Notes: generated by a model from the letters alone, not told the origin. Counted from the first letter of the stretch, positions 32,593 to 41,964 are shown. The stretch is DNA of 64,000 nucleotides from Clostridium sp. AM58-1XD (GCF_003464085.1 NZ_QSDR01000003.1:1-64000); one strand, 5' to 3'. Numbers and translations are program-made.

Positions 32593-33075
32593 ATGTCACA
32601 GAAAAAGAGGGATATTGCATCGGGAATTGTATTTTTCCTGCTGGCAGTAGCTTTATATGCAGGTTCCTATTCGATTGTCGTTACGACAACAGACGCTATG
32701 GGCCCTCAATTCTTTCCGAGGACTGTGGCAGTTATGATGGGCGTACTGGCAGCCGCGCAGATCGTTTTAAACGTGAGAAAGCCGGAAATGGAAGGGGAAA
32801 AAGGAGAAGCTGATACGGGCGGATTTAATATCCGCTCGATCACAACGATCGCCATCCTGTTTCTTTATGCGGTGCTTGTGCAGAAGGTGGGGTTTGTTGT
32901 TATGACGATGCTGTATCTGTTTGGGCAGATTATGCTGCTGCTTCCTGAAAAGCGTTTAAAATCGGGAAAAAGCATCGTACTAACGCTGATTATATCGGTG
33001 GCTGTTCCCGTTTTAATTTACCAGCTGTTTTACCATGCATTCAGCATATTCCTTCCAACAGGAATACTGGGATAA
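32593..33075 (+). CDS. TTT family small membrane subunit (TctB), system 2
   Basis: 160 residues with about four membrane segments and the TctB-type MGPQFFPRTVAVMMG motif near 37. Follows tctC by 17 bases. Confidence 0.88.
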   Translation: MSQKKRDIASGIVFFLLAVALYAGSYSIVVTTTDAMGPQFFPRTVAVMMGVLAAAQIVLNVRKPEMEGEKGEADTGGFNIRSITTIAILFLYAVLVQKVGFVVMTMLYLFGQIMLLLPEKRLKSGKSIVLTLIISVAVPVLIYQLFYHAFSIFLPTGILG

Positions 33076-33089
33076 AGGAGGAAATACAT

Positions 33090-34544
33090 ATGCAGTTAAT
33101 CCAGGGATTTATAACAATCTTTCATCCTACAACCTTATTCCTGATTATCGGAGGCGTAATTGGGGGCATTGTATTCGGCGCAATACCGGGCTTATCTGCG
33201 TTTACGGCGCTTGCGCTGTTTCTGCCGATCACTTTCGGGATGGAACCAGTCAATGGAATTGCTTTTTTGATATCTATTTACGTAGGAGGGCTTTCCGGCG
33301 GTTTGATTTCCGCTGTCCTTCTGGGCATACCGGGGACGCCTTCGTCCATTGCCACGTGCTTCGACGGTTACCCCATGGCTCAGAAAGGAGAGGCAGGGAA
33401 GGCGCTGGGGACGGCAATCGTATTCTCTTTTGTAGGAGGAATCTTCGGCGCACTGGTGCTCATATACTTGGGACCGGTAATTGCAGGTGTCGCGCTTAAG
33501 TTTGGGCCATATGAATATTTTGCCGTTATCCTGTTTGCGCTGACTACTGTTTCGGGACTTTCCGCAGGAAATATTAATAAGGGACTGCTGTCCTGCCTGT
33601 TTGGAATCATGATGTCCTTCGTAGGAATAGACAGGCTCAGTTCTTATACAAGGTATACCTTCGGTATCGACCAGCTGAGCGGAGGATTTAATCTGGTTCC
33701 GTTGTTAATCGGTACATTTGCCGTATCCCAGATTATCGAGACGGCGGCAAAGGGACCGTCGGCAATTCAGAAAGCGCCGTCGGCTAAAATAAAGGGATTT
33801 GGAATCTCGCTGAAGGAATTTATGGGACAGATGAAAAATGCGATTCCGGCGGCAATTATCGGTCTTGCGATAGGGATTCTTCCCGGAATCGGAGGTAACG
33901 CATCAAATCTCATGGCATACGCGTTCTGTAAAAAGCGCTCCAAGTACCCGGAGAAATTCGGAACAGGCGTAATCGATGGAATCGTTGCCTCAGAAACGGC
34001 GAATAATGCGACAATCGGCGGAGCCCTGATCGTGCTTCTTACATTGGGCATACCGGGAGACAATGCGACTTCAATGGTGCTTGCAGGCTTTCAGATCCAC
34101 AGTATTACTCCGGGACCGCTACTGTTTAAAACGAGCGGAGCCCTTGTATATGCACTGCTCGCAGCATTTATTATAGCCAATATCGTTATGATGGTATCCG
34201 AGCTGATCGGCCTTCCGCTCTTTGCCAAGGTTCTCAGCATCCCCGGCTCCTATCTGCTGCCTGTAGTAATCGCCTTCTGTTTTGTGGGTTCATTTTCTGC
34301 AAATAACAGAATTTTCGACATTCTGGTTATGGTGATATTCGGCTTGATCGGATATGTTTTGAAAAGGCATAAGTTTCCTCTTGCTCCAATGGTGGTAGGA
34401 TTTATTCTGGCGCCGCTCCTGGAGGAAAATGTGAGGCGGTCCCTCATGCGTACAGAAGGCCGTCTGCTTCCGATTCTGTCTTCGCCGATCGCTCTCGTAT
34501 TTTATCCTGACGATCATTATGATCATACTTTCCGTCAGGAGTGA
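33090..34544 (+). CDS. TTT family large permease subunit (TctA), system 2
   Basis: 484 residues, about 11-12 membrane segments. AIPGLSAFTALALF near 31, LLGIPGTPSSIATCFDGYP near 73, LGIPGDNATSMVLAG near 320. AAGGAGGAAA precedes the ATG. No clear terminator is seen after it. Confidence 0.93.
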   Translation: MQLIQGFITIFHPTTLFLIIGGVIGGIVFGAIPGLSAFTALALFLPITFGMEPVNGIAFLISIYVGGLSGGLISAVLLGIPGTPSSIATCFDGYPMAQKGEAGKALGTAIVFSFVGGIFGALVLIYLGPVIAGVALKFGPYEYFAVILFALTTVSGLSAGNINKGLLSCLFGIMMSFVGIDRLSSYTRYTFGIDQLSGGFNLVPLLIGTFAVSQIIETAAKGPSAIQKAPSAKIKGFGISLKEFMGQMKNAIPAAIIGLAIGILPGIGGNASNLMAYAFCKKRSKYPEKFGTGVIDGIVASETANNATIGGALIVLLTLGIPGDNATSMVLAGFQIHSITPGPLLFKTSGALVYALLAAFIIANIVMMVSELIGLPLFAKVLSIPGSYLLPVVIAFCFVGSFSANNRIFDILVMVIFGLIGYVLKRHKFPLAPMVVGFILAPLLEENVRRSLMRTEGRLLPILSSPIALVFYPDDHYDHTFRQE

Positions 34545-34602
34545 GCTGAAGGAGAGCAGAAAGAAAAGGCAGGCTGTAAAAAGCGGTGAATAAATAATTC
34601 GG

Positions 34603-35130
34603 TCAGCTGTTATTGTGTACAATCCGCAGAAATTCATCTGCCATGGCTTCAGGCGTCTCCTTCATACCGTCCTCCAGCCAGCAGAGCAGCATGTTGTAAA
34701 AAGCTCCTGAAAAATAGTAGAGTTCATATTTCTTTATAGAGTTTACAGGCATATCGCCGCAGGCGTCAATCTCGCAGTCGGTGATGATATCCAGTAGCGT
34801 GGTGCCCAGTTTTGCATGGTGAAAGGCTAAAACGAGGCCGGCATATTTCTTATAAAACTGAAATTTGTAAAGAATCACCTCTCTGCTGCGAAAATCTTCT
34901 TCCGAAAATGGCTTTCCTTCATGGTAACACAGCGACATCTGCTGAATTCCATAGTCGATGATTTCTTCCACAGATTTAAAGTTGCGATAGAAGGAAGCAC
35001 GGGCAACACCTGATTTTTGAATTAACTCGGTCACTGTCAATTTTGACCAGTCTTTATGTCCTGCAAACTCGACTAGAGCAGAAAATAAGCGGTCTTTTAC
35101 ATTTTGGTTGGCTATTTTTCTTTTATCCAT
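34603..35130 (-). CDS. TetR/AcrR family regulator
   Basis: 175 residues from ATG 35130 (MDKRKIANQNVKDRLF), with the TetR helix-turn-helix LTVTELIQKSGVARASFYRNF near residues 30-50 and a variable ligand domain. AGGAGG lies 11 bases upstream on the minus strand; an in-frame ATG further up lacks one. Divergent from the EFR1 gene, whose promoter carries a nested palindrome likely bound by this protein. Confidence 0.88.
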   Translation of the reverse strand: MDKRKIANQNVKDRLFSALVEFAGHKDWSKLTVTELIQKSGVARASFYRNFKSVEEIIDYGIQQMSLCYHEGKPFSEEDFRSREVILYKFQFYKKYAGLVLAFHHAKLGTTLLDIITDCEIDACGDMPVNSIKKYELYYFSGAFYNMLLCWLEDGMKETPEAMADEFLRIVHNNS

Positions 35131-35166
35131 GATACAAATATCCTCCTTTTGTCTCAGGCCGTCCGG

Positions 35167-35194
35167 TTGACAATAACGCCCCATGTGATACAAT
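35167..35194 (+). promoter_or_regulatory. Promoter of the EFR1/nitroreductase operon
   Basis: TTGACA (35167-35172), a 16-bp spacer and TACAAT (35189-35194). The -10 box lies inside the TetR palindrome. Confidence 0.82.
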
Positions 35195-35216
35195 ATGTAT
35201 CATATAGGGCGTTATT
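35172..35216. promoter_or_regulatory. Nested palindromic TetR operator
   Basis: TGATACAATATGTATCA (35186-35202) is a perfect 7-3-7 palindrome. A second pair, AATAACGCCC (35172-35181) and GGGCGTTATT (35207-35216), is centred on the same base, 35194. The operator overlaps the -10 box of the EFR1 operon and lies in the leader of the TetR gene. Confidence 0.78.
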
Positions 35217-35239
35217 TATTCTGTCAATAGGAGGAGCTT

Positions 35240-36025
35240 ATGATTTTATATTTTAGCGGTACCGGCAACAGCCAGCTGGCGGCAGTATGGCTGGCAGATC
35301 TGATTGGAGACGGTGAAATTGTTTCGATCAATCGATATCTAAAGGAAGGTAAGGCGGCTGTGATTCAGTCAAACCGTCCCCTGGTGTTTGTGGCTCCCAC
35401 ATATTCATGGAGACTGCCCAGAGTTGTCGAGCAGTGGATTATGAAAACCAGTTTCGAGGGAAACCGGGACGTCTACTTTTTATTAACCTGTGGCGGCAGC
35501 TGCGGTAATGCCGCGGCCTATGCAGAGAAGTTATGTGATAAGAAAGGCTTTCGTTTTTGCGGACTTGCTCCGGTTGTTATGCCGGAAAACTATCTGGCCC
35601 TGTTTTCCACTCCTGGGGAACAGGAATGTGGGGAAATTATAGAAAACGCGAAACCTCGTATATCGGCTCTTGCCACCAGGATAAGGTCTGGTGAATGTTT
35701 TGATAAACAGGACGTGTCCCTTGGAGGCAAACTTGAAAGTGGACCGGTCAATCCGTTGTTTTATGCGCTTTTTGTTAATGACAAGGGATTTTCCGTAACG
35801 GACCGCTGCGTTTCCTGCGGAAAATGCGCGGTCAGATGTCCACTGAATAATATCGAACTCATTGATGGGAAGCCGGTATGGAGAGGAAACTGTACTCACT
35901 GTATGGCGTGTATAGGCGGCTGTCCAACAGAGGCAATTGAGTATAAATCCAAATCAAAAGGGCGGCATCGTCATTATATTATGGATGATTCCTTATGCTG
36001 GGAAAATGGGGGTGAAGACCGTTGA
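35240..36025 (+). CDS. EFR1 family flavodoxin-ferredoxin protein
   Basis: 261 residues. N-terminal flavodoxin-like domain (ILYFSGTGNSQLAA) and a C-terminal bis-4Fe4S ferredoxin domain (CVSCGKCAVRCP, CTHCMACIGGCP). A cytoplasmic electron-transfer protein of unknown partner. It overlaps the next gene by four bases (TTGA), suggesting that it feeds electrons to the nitroreductase. Confidence 0.9.
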   Translation: MILYFSGTGNSQLAAVWLADLIGDGEIVSINRYLKEGKAAVIQSNRPLVFVAPTYSWRLPRVVEQWIMKTSFEGNRDVYFLLTCGGSCGNAAAYAEKLCDKKGFRFCGLAPVVMPENYLALFSTPGEQECGEIIENAKPRISALATRIRSGECFDKQDVSLGGKLESGPVNPLFYALFVNDKGFSVTDRCVSCGKCAVRCPLNNIELIDGKPVWRGNCTHCMACIGGCPTEAIEYKSKSKGRHRHYIMDDSLCWENGGEDR

Positions 36026-36797
36026 ATAGAAAACATATGATACGGATCGATTCGGAAAAATGTATTGGCTGCGGAATGTGCCGTAAGGACTGTCCTGTCA
36101 ATAACATTATAGTAAAAAATAAAAAGGCGAGGATCGTGGCGCAGAACTGCATTAAATGCGGCCACTGTGTGGCTGTCTGTCCAAATGCCGCCGTTTCCAT
36201 GACTGGCTTTGACGAGCCGCCGGAAGAAATCGGAAAAACCACAGTCTTAGATCCCGATCACCTGCTTAACGCGGTTAAGACCAGGAGAAGTATCCGCCAG
36301 TTTAGGAAGCAGCAGGTGGATCCTCAGATCATTGCTAAGATTATTGAGGCGGGGCGCTGACGCCTACGGGAGGAAATGCTCAAAATGTATCGTTCATTGT
36401 GTTAAAAGATGAGATAGACCGCTTTGAGAAAATAGCAGTGAAGCTGTTCAGGCGTCTGCTCCCTCTGATGAGGCTTTTTATTCCGATGGCGAAGAGAATG
36501 ACAATCGACGATCATTTCTTTTTCAAGAAAGCCCCGGCTGCAATTATGGTCGTGTCAAGGGATGAGGTAAACGGCGCACTTGCCGCCGCTAATATGGAAT
36601 TGATGGCAGAAGCCTGCGGGTTAGGCGTATTGTACAGCGGATTCTTTTCCATGGCTGTAAACAAATGCCGCTCCTTGCGCAGGAAGCTGGGACTAAAGCG
36701 GGGGGAGAGAGCCGTAATGACACTGGTTATCGGCTATTCCAACGTTACCTATCGCCGGACTGTCCAGAAGGAAGCGGCTACTGTTCGTCAATTTTAA
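36022..36797 (+). CDS. Ferredoxin-nitroreductase fusion (single-base frameshift)
   Basis: About 258 residues when restored. Two 4Fe4S motifs at the N-terminus (CIGCGMCRKDCP, CIKCGHCVAVCP), then a nitroreductase/FMN domain (TRRSIRQFRKQQVD, TPTGGNAQNVSF). One G is missing in the run 36351-36354, which causes a stop at residue 112. TTG start, coupled to EFR1; ATG 36037 is an alternative. Probably reduces nitro- or quinone-like compounds under TetR control. Confidence 0.87.
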
Positions 36798-36805
36798 AAT
36801 AATTC

Positions 36806-36933
36806 AAAAAACGGGTGTTGCAAAAGTAGAATTCGCATCGCCGTCGATACCAGACTTCGTTCCAGGCAGTGGCCAAGTCACTCCATCTGGTATCGGCGGC
36901 AGTGCTCTATTCATTTTTGCAACACCCGCTTTT
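36806..36933. repeat. 128-bp palindromic element, copy 1
   Basis: Outer stem GGGTGTTGCAAAA (36813-36825) with TTTTGCAACACCC (36915-36927), flanked by A and T runs; middle stem GATACCAGA (36846-36854) with TCTGGTATC (36886-36894); an inner AGTG/CACT pair. A 36-base segment (36859-36894) is identical in copy 2 at 52684-52811. It lies between convergent genes, so it may serve as a bidirectional terminator. Confidence 0.85.
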
Positions 36934-37053
36934 CATTTATATTTTCATTTATAGAAAATGCTTTCAGTCAGTTTTTTTATTCAATTTGCGCCTATTGGCC
37001 GGCAATTACTTTTCTGTTGATAATAAGTGGCCTGGAGATACAATTGAGCAGTC

Positions 37054-38367
37054 TCAACCGCCTGCCTTCTTTTCCCTGGAAAATAGAATGCTTCCTACCA
37101 CGCAGGTACACATCAGACCGGCTCCGATGATATAGATCGGAATCCTGTTGTAGAGTACCAGGGACGCAGCGAATGGAAGGAGCAGAAAGTTCCAGAAAAA
37201 TACTGCGTTATAGACGCCGAGCGCTTCGTAAATACAGGACTCGTTATTGGGATCCACGGAGCGGACCAGAGCAAAGCCCTGGGGGTTGGAGCCGGTTGCC
37301 ATACCGTAGATCATCAACGCCTTTTCAAACCACTGGGGATGGCCGATCTTCCTGAGCCAGACGAAGGCGAAAAGTCCGGTGACGCTGCAGAAGATAAGGG
37401 CGTGGAGGAATAGGGGAAGGAAAAACTTGCTGACGATGTCCAGCTGGACCGTGGCGCAGGCGCCAAGAATAATCATTTCCAGAGTCAGGTTGCTGATCTG
37501 GGTAATCGTATCCTTGTCGATATACTTGTCCAGCTTGACAAGCTTGAAAACCGGCCACAAAATCAATCCGCCGACCAAGCCGTAGAGCATGGGGCTGACC
37601 TTGCCGAGAAGAGGAACAGCCATGGTCAGAATCCGGAAAAGCTGTTCGCCAAATTTATAGCAGACTGCCAGAACGCCAAGCTGAAATGCGATGCCTGTGA
37701 CATTGCTGGGATTGACGGTGGTCTTTCCCAGGGACTCCCGCTTTTCTTCAGGCAGGGGGCCGCGGTAAAAATAGACAGGCTGTTTTGCAAGGTCATGGGT
37801 GAAGGAGGCCCATCCATGGCGGGCTCCGTAGTTTGCCATAAACATACCGGGGATCATGGCCATCAGAACGCCCATGGTGGCCATGACCATACCGATGCTC
37901 TGTGCTCCCAGCTGACCGTTAGGGTCAATGGCGTCGGATACAATAGGGACATTGCCGTGGACGCCGAAGTACGCCGCTACGCCCATCAATCCCCATCCCT
38001 CAGGCAGTCCGGGCCAGAACTTGCAGAACAGGGAACCGAGTAAAATTCCAAAAACCATCTGGAATCCGTACATGGTCATATTGGTGAAGGTGAAATCCAG
38101 ATGCTGGTATATCCGTTTGGCAGACACAGCCACGCCAATGGGCACGCAGGTCATGATGATGCGCATGCCGAAAGACGATATATCGACAAAAGAAGCAGGA
38201 ATTTCAATCAGACCCAATACCTGCTGGCCAAGGATCAGGCCAAGAAACCCTCCGATCAGACAGGCGGGAAGCAATATCTTCTGAAAGGCAGGGACCAGTT
38301 CACGTATGATGACGCCGGCAATCAGCAGCAGACCAAAAAGAATTAACGCGTTAAACATTTCTGCCAT
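37054..38367 (-). CDS. gltS: Sodium/glutamate symporter family protein
   Basis: 437-residue membrane protein (about 11 segments) of the GltS family, Na+-coupled uptake of glutamate or a related amino acid. Repeated glycine-rich regions include LIGGFLGLILGQQ near 38 and ATGSNPQGFALVRSVDP near 365. AGGAGG nine bases before ATG. It follows the creatinase-like gene by 17 bases, so the substrate may be a modified amino acid rather than glutamate. Confidence 0.88.
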   Translation of the reverse strand: MAEMFNALILFGLLLIAGVIIRELVPAFQKILLPACLIGGFLGLILGQQVLGLIEIPASFVDISSFGMRIIMTCVPIGVAVSAKRIYQHLDFTFTNMTMYGFQMVFGILLGSLFCKFWPGLPEGWGLMGVAAYFGVHGNVPIVSDAIDPNGQLGAQSIGMVMATMGVLMAMIPGMFMANYGARHGWASFTHDLAKQPVYFYRGPLPEEKRESLGKTTVNPSNVTGIAFQLGVLAVCYKFGEQLFRILTMAVPLLGKVSPMLYGLVGGLILWPVFKLVKLDKYIDKDTITQISNLTLEMIILGACATVQLDIVSKFFLPLFLHALIFCSVTGLFAFVWLRKIGHPQWFEKALMIYGMATGSNPQGFALVRSVDPNNESCIYEALGVYNAVFFWNFLLLPFAASLVLYNRIPIYIIGAGLMCTCVVGSILFSREKKAGG

Positions 38368-38384
38368 ATAATTTTCCTCCTATC

Positions 38385-39783
38385 CTATGGTTTTATGCGG
38401 ACCGTTTCAATCGGCGTATGACAGGTGAGATTCTCATACCCATCCTCAGTAACGACGTAGCAGTTGCCGATATTGGCTCCCGACTCCATGGGGACAAGCC
38501 ATTGAGGATGAAGTACAAATGCCAGTCCGGGACGGCATACCTCTGTGTTGTGGGACGTGACGTTAAACTTGTCAGGATTGCCATGCATACCGACTCCGTG
38601 ACCGAGATTTGGGTTGTGGGGGCCTACTACAGGCGGATAAACATGCATTAACTTCCGCCCCATACGCTCCAAATCCACATCTTCCACATACTGCAGCGGA
38701 ATTTCCGTAGCCGAAAGATCATCATTAGGGGCCCAGTTGTAAGGCATGGTGGCAGTCGTGTCGTCATTCAGATAACCTTTCTCAATGAATGGAGCAAATC
38801 CGGCTCTATTGATATCGCAGAGAGGAACGCCGGGGCGAATCATTTTCTCTGCACGGCGCAGGGCCTCTGTACATACTTCAAGAACCTCTTCCTGCTTTGG
38901 AGTGATCTCGCCTACTGCAATCATTCTGGCGGACTGAGCGGAGTATCCACGGTAGGATATACCGGAGATGTAGAAATTGATAAGGTCCCCTGATGTAATC
39001 CTGTGGCCATATGCCTTCCCGCAGTGGTCCCCCATTTATTCACGCCGATCTGATAGCCGTCCGCGTTCTCCCCGCCCCTGGCCAGCTGCGCAAAGGTGAA
39101 AGCTGCATATAATTCATAGTCGGTAACACCGACCCTGCACGCGTGGCAAGCAGCCTGAAAGCCGATGTCCATTAATTGAGCGGACGCCCGGATCTGGTCG
39201 ATTTCGCTTTTGCTCCTGAGCCTCTGCATATCCAGAATGACATGGGTCTCGTTCTGAAATTTTGCTTTTGGCAGCATAGCCTGAAGAGCATTCCAGTGCT
39301 TGGCGGATGTACCGTCACCCATCACGCCGATGCTTGCCCCGCTGTAACCTAAATCCGTTAAAGCTCTGGCTACACCTTCAATCAGTTTTACGTCGGATGA
39401 ACTTGGGCGGCCGGAATACTCACGGCCCAGACATCCAACCTGATAAAGCTTCTCAACTCCGACTGCTTCGCCCCAGGAAGGAGGCAGGATCACAGACTGG
39501 GTATAAAAGGAGAAAAGCCGGAGGCTTTTCTGCTGTCCGTGGGGATGATCAGGATACCCTCCCGCGGCCAGTCGCAGGCATATCTCAGATACTTGTTTGT
39601 GGTGTGATAATTCAGTGTGCCATTTGCATTGATGAGGGTTACATCATGCTCTGCAATTGTGGCCTCCCGGCGGATATGTGCAATGCGGGAATGAAATTCC
39701 TCTTCCGGTATCGCCTTAGGCGGTACAAATTCAAAACTTGGCTCAAAGCCTTCTAATAGTTTCTCGCAATTCATAAATGACAT
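38385..39783 (-). CDS. M24 (creatinase/Xaa-Pro peptidase) family protein without metal ligands; two frameshifts
   Basis: About 466 residues when restored, with an N-terminal creatinase domain and a C-terminal pita-bread domain. One base is missing in the A run 39505-39508 and one in the C run 39029-39033. The HGVG histidine is kept (GHGVGMHGNP). The positions normally holding the two Asp ligands read NFYISG and SAQSARM, and those of the two Glu ligands read VLHPQW and ANIGNCY. This pattern resembles metal-free creatinase, not an aminopeptidase. Transcribed with the GltS-like transporter. Confidence 0.8.
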
Positions 39784-40081
39784 GTTTCTTTACCTATCCT
39801 TTCCATTATTCTTGTTTCTCCCGCGTTATCTGCGGTTTCAGGGCTCGCTTCTTTTTTGAAAGATTATCATTCTTTTCTTTTTGGTCTGGAGTACACCCCT
39901 CCTTTTTTGTGTATTGCCATATCTGTAAAGTGAGATATTGACAATTGAGATAAAAAAATAGATATTTAGCAAAGCGTTTTGGTTATTTTTATCATATATG
40001 AATTGCTGGCATTTTAAAAATATAAAAAATAATCAAAATCCATATTAAAAAGGTTATGGCAAACGATGATGTTTTCTGTAA
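39784..40081. other. Intergenic region upstream of the creatinase-like gene
   Basis: AT-rich gap of about 300 bp between the M24 gene and the terminator of the LysR gene. I see no gene. It should hold the promoter and any LysR site for the M24-gltS operon, but no convincing palindrome stands out. Confidence 0.4.
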
Positions 40082-40118
40082 GAAAAAAACAGGCTCCGTT
40101 TATCGCGGGCGCCTGTTT
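40082..40118 (-). terminator. Terminator of the LysR gene
   Basis: On the minus strand ACAGGC and GCCTGT arms (40089-40094 and 40111-40116) are followed by a run of T (A run 40083-40089 on the plus strand). Confidence 0.7.
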
Positions 40119-40134
40119 CGAGCTTCCTAGCTTT

Positions 40135-41016
40135 TTACTGTGTGACTGAATCCAATATTTGTATAAAATTTTGTGTTGTCCTGGATAACGACCGGCCTTC
40201 AAGCACCACAAAATACCGCTTGATAGAGAGATCATCGTTGGATACCTGATGGCAGATGAGATGAGACTTCTCCTGACCCTCCCATTTGGCGAGAACTGCA
40301 ACCATGCTGCCGTGCTCCGCCAGTTGCAGCGTAGCGTGCCTGGAATCACTGATGGCTTTCCAGATGGGAGAGAATCCCAGGCTGCGGCAGCACTCTCCAA
40401 TGTAGGGATAAAGTATCCGGGGAGCGCTAATAGGTATTCCCTTCAAATCTGAAAGAGAGATCGCCTCGCCGTCTTTCTTGTCGGTGAGAAAAGGGCTGTT
40501 ATAGGAATGGCAGGCAAATAAGTAATTGTCATTGGAGGCGATAACTCGAAACTCAGGCGGCGGCTGCCGTGGCGAGGTAATGATAGCCAGTTCAATGACT
40601 CCGTCCTCCAGCTTGCCCAGAAGTTCGTCAGCATTTTCCTCATACAGGGATACAGACACGTCGGGATACTGTCTGTAGTAAAGATGCAGCAGCTTCTGGA
40701 AGAAGGGATCCGGCATAAACAGCGTGATTCCAATGCGCAGCGTTCCCCCGTCGCCGCTGGAGAGGTTCGCTATTTCGATGCTGGCATTGTCTTCGATCTG
40801 CAGGATGCTTTTTGCCGCCTGATAGAGAGCTCTGCCGGCTTCGGTAAGTTCGACGCTGCGGGGATAGCGGATAAAGAGAGGAGCGCCGAACTCCTGCTCG
40901 ATCCGTTTGATTTGGTTTGTAAGAGCAGGCTGGGCGATCATCAGTTCTTTGGCGGCCCCTGTGATGCTCCTGCACTCTGCAACAGTGACAAAATTACGGT
41001 ATTGGGTAGTAGTCAT
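40135..41016 (-). CDS. LysR family regulator
   Basis: 293 residues from ATG 41016. N-terminal helix-turn-helix NFVTVAECRSITGAAKELMI with ALTNQIKRIEQEFGAPLF, then a LysR substrate-binding domain. The frame opens at a TTG (41052), but ATG 41016 with GGAGAG upstream gives the usual LysR length before the HTH. Same strand as and upstream of the M24-gltS pair, so it probably controls them. Confidence 0.9.
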   Translation of the reverse strand: MTTTQYRNFVTVAECRSITGAAKELMIAQPALTNQIKRIEQEFGAPLFIRYPRSVELTEAGRALYQAAKSILQIEDNASIEIANLSSGDGGTLRIGITLFMPDPFFQKLLHLYYRQYPDVSVSLYEENADELLGKLEDGVIELAIITSPRQPPPEFRVIASNDNYLFACHSYNSPFLTDKKDGEAISLSDLKGIPISAPRILYPYIGECCRSLGFSPIWKAISDSRHATLQLAEHGSMVAVLAKWEGQEKSHLICHQVSNDDLSIKRYFVVLEGRSLSRTTQNFIQILDSVTQ

Positions 41017-41139
41017 AAGTCTCTCCACTCGGTTCAGATAATGGTTGTCCAAAGCTTTATATGTTAATTATAAACAGATTTTTTATAAGTTCAAGCGATA
41101 GGAACAGAAATGGAGATGAAAGTGAAAAAAGAGGATGTA

Positions 41140-41232
41140 TTAACGTTTGACGGCAATTGCTTCCACTTCAACAAGAGCGCCTTAGGCAGAGCGCCTACCT
41201 CAAAGCAGGAACGGGCGGGGCACTCGGTCGCT
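41140..41232 (-). pseudogene. RidA (YjgF/UK114) C-terminal remnant
   Basis: On the minus strand this region reads CPARSCFEVGALPK and, after a one-base shift near 41180, GALVEVEAIAVKR followed by TAA. This is the characteristic C-terminal end of RidA 2-iminopropanoate deaminases. Only about 31 residues are left, directly after the cupin gene and partly overlapping its stop. It is a truncated relic, or the end of a gene fused or deleted into the cupin gene. The plus-strand open frame over it is a shadow. Confidence 0.65.
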
Positions 41233-41964
41233 CTAATTCCGCCCTCGGAATATCATGACCAATGCGATGGCATTTTTGTCAGAAACATTGTCTAAGCCGT
41301 TCCAGGTGCCGTTTGGACAGAGCATGATATCGCCGGGGCCTAGTAATTCTTTTTGACCATCCATATGGGCAATCATATTGCCCTCAACCATATAAAACAG
41401 TTCGAAATCCCCGGATGGGTTACAATTCTGTTCGTGATACCCCATAGTGGCTCCGGGAATCCATGTAACACGGCCGAAATAGGAACCGGCGTGCAGGGCT
41501 TCTTCCTCGCTTAAAAAAATGAAAGAGTCCAAATACAGCTCTCCGCCGCAATTATGGTCATAATGTTTTGTCGGCATATCCTTCAGGTGTTTTATCATAC
41601 CCTTGCGGCGTTCAACACAAGGACAGGGACTGCAGAATATCATTGCTAAAATAGTGGCATCGGTATCCCCGATGTTTTCCATTCCGTTCCAATCCCCATT
41701 ATAACAGACCATGATGTCACCAGGCCCAAGCAGAGATTCTTCACTGTTGAGATTTGCCAGAAGGCTGCCTTCAATTATGTAATATAGCTCCAAATCTCCC
41801 GCAGGGTTACAATTCTGTTCGTGGTATCCAATACTGGAACCGGGAACCATAGTTACGCGTCCCCAAAAAGAACCGGCATGCATGGTCTCATCCGCCTCCA
41901 GAAAGCGTACGGCATCTACATAAAGTTTCCCGCCGCAGTTATGGTCATAGTGTTTCGTCGGCAT
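41233..41964 (-). CDS. Tandem-duplicated cupin protein
   Basis: 243 residues made of two homologous cupin domains (about 1-115 and 129-243), each beginning MPTKHYDHNCGG and containing GYHEQNCNP and LLGPGDIM. Residues before the second copy (MIKHLKD) are matched by codons upstream of the first ATG, so the true start may lie a few codons earlier, but no start codon is found there. Small-molecule binding or isomerase role is possible; function is unknown. Confidence 0.8.
   Translation of the reverse strand: MPTKHYDHNCGGKLYVDAVRFLEADETMHAGSFWGRVTMVPGSSIGYHEQNCNPAGDLELYYIIEGSLLANLNSEESLLGPGDIMVCYNGDWNGMENIGDTDATILAMIFCSPCPCVERRKGMIKHLKDMPTKHYDHNCGGELYLDSFIFLSEEEALHAGSYFGRVTWIPGATMGYHEQNCNPSGDFELFYMVEGNMIAHMDGQKELLGPGDIMLCPNGTWNGLDNVSDKNAIALVMIFRGRN

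Noticed and set aside
41110..41295. 61-codon plus-strand open frame
   Set aside because: It lies over the RidA relic and the end of the cupin gene on the other strand; the minus strand carries the recognisable protein, so this is a shadow.
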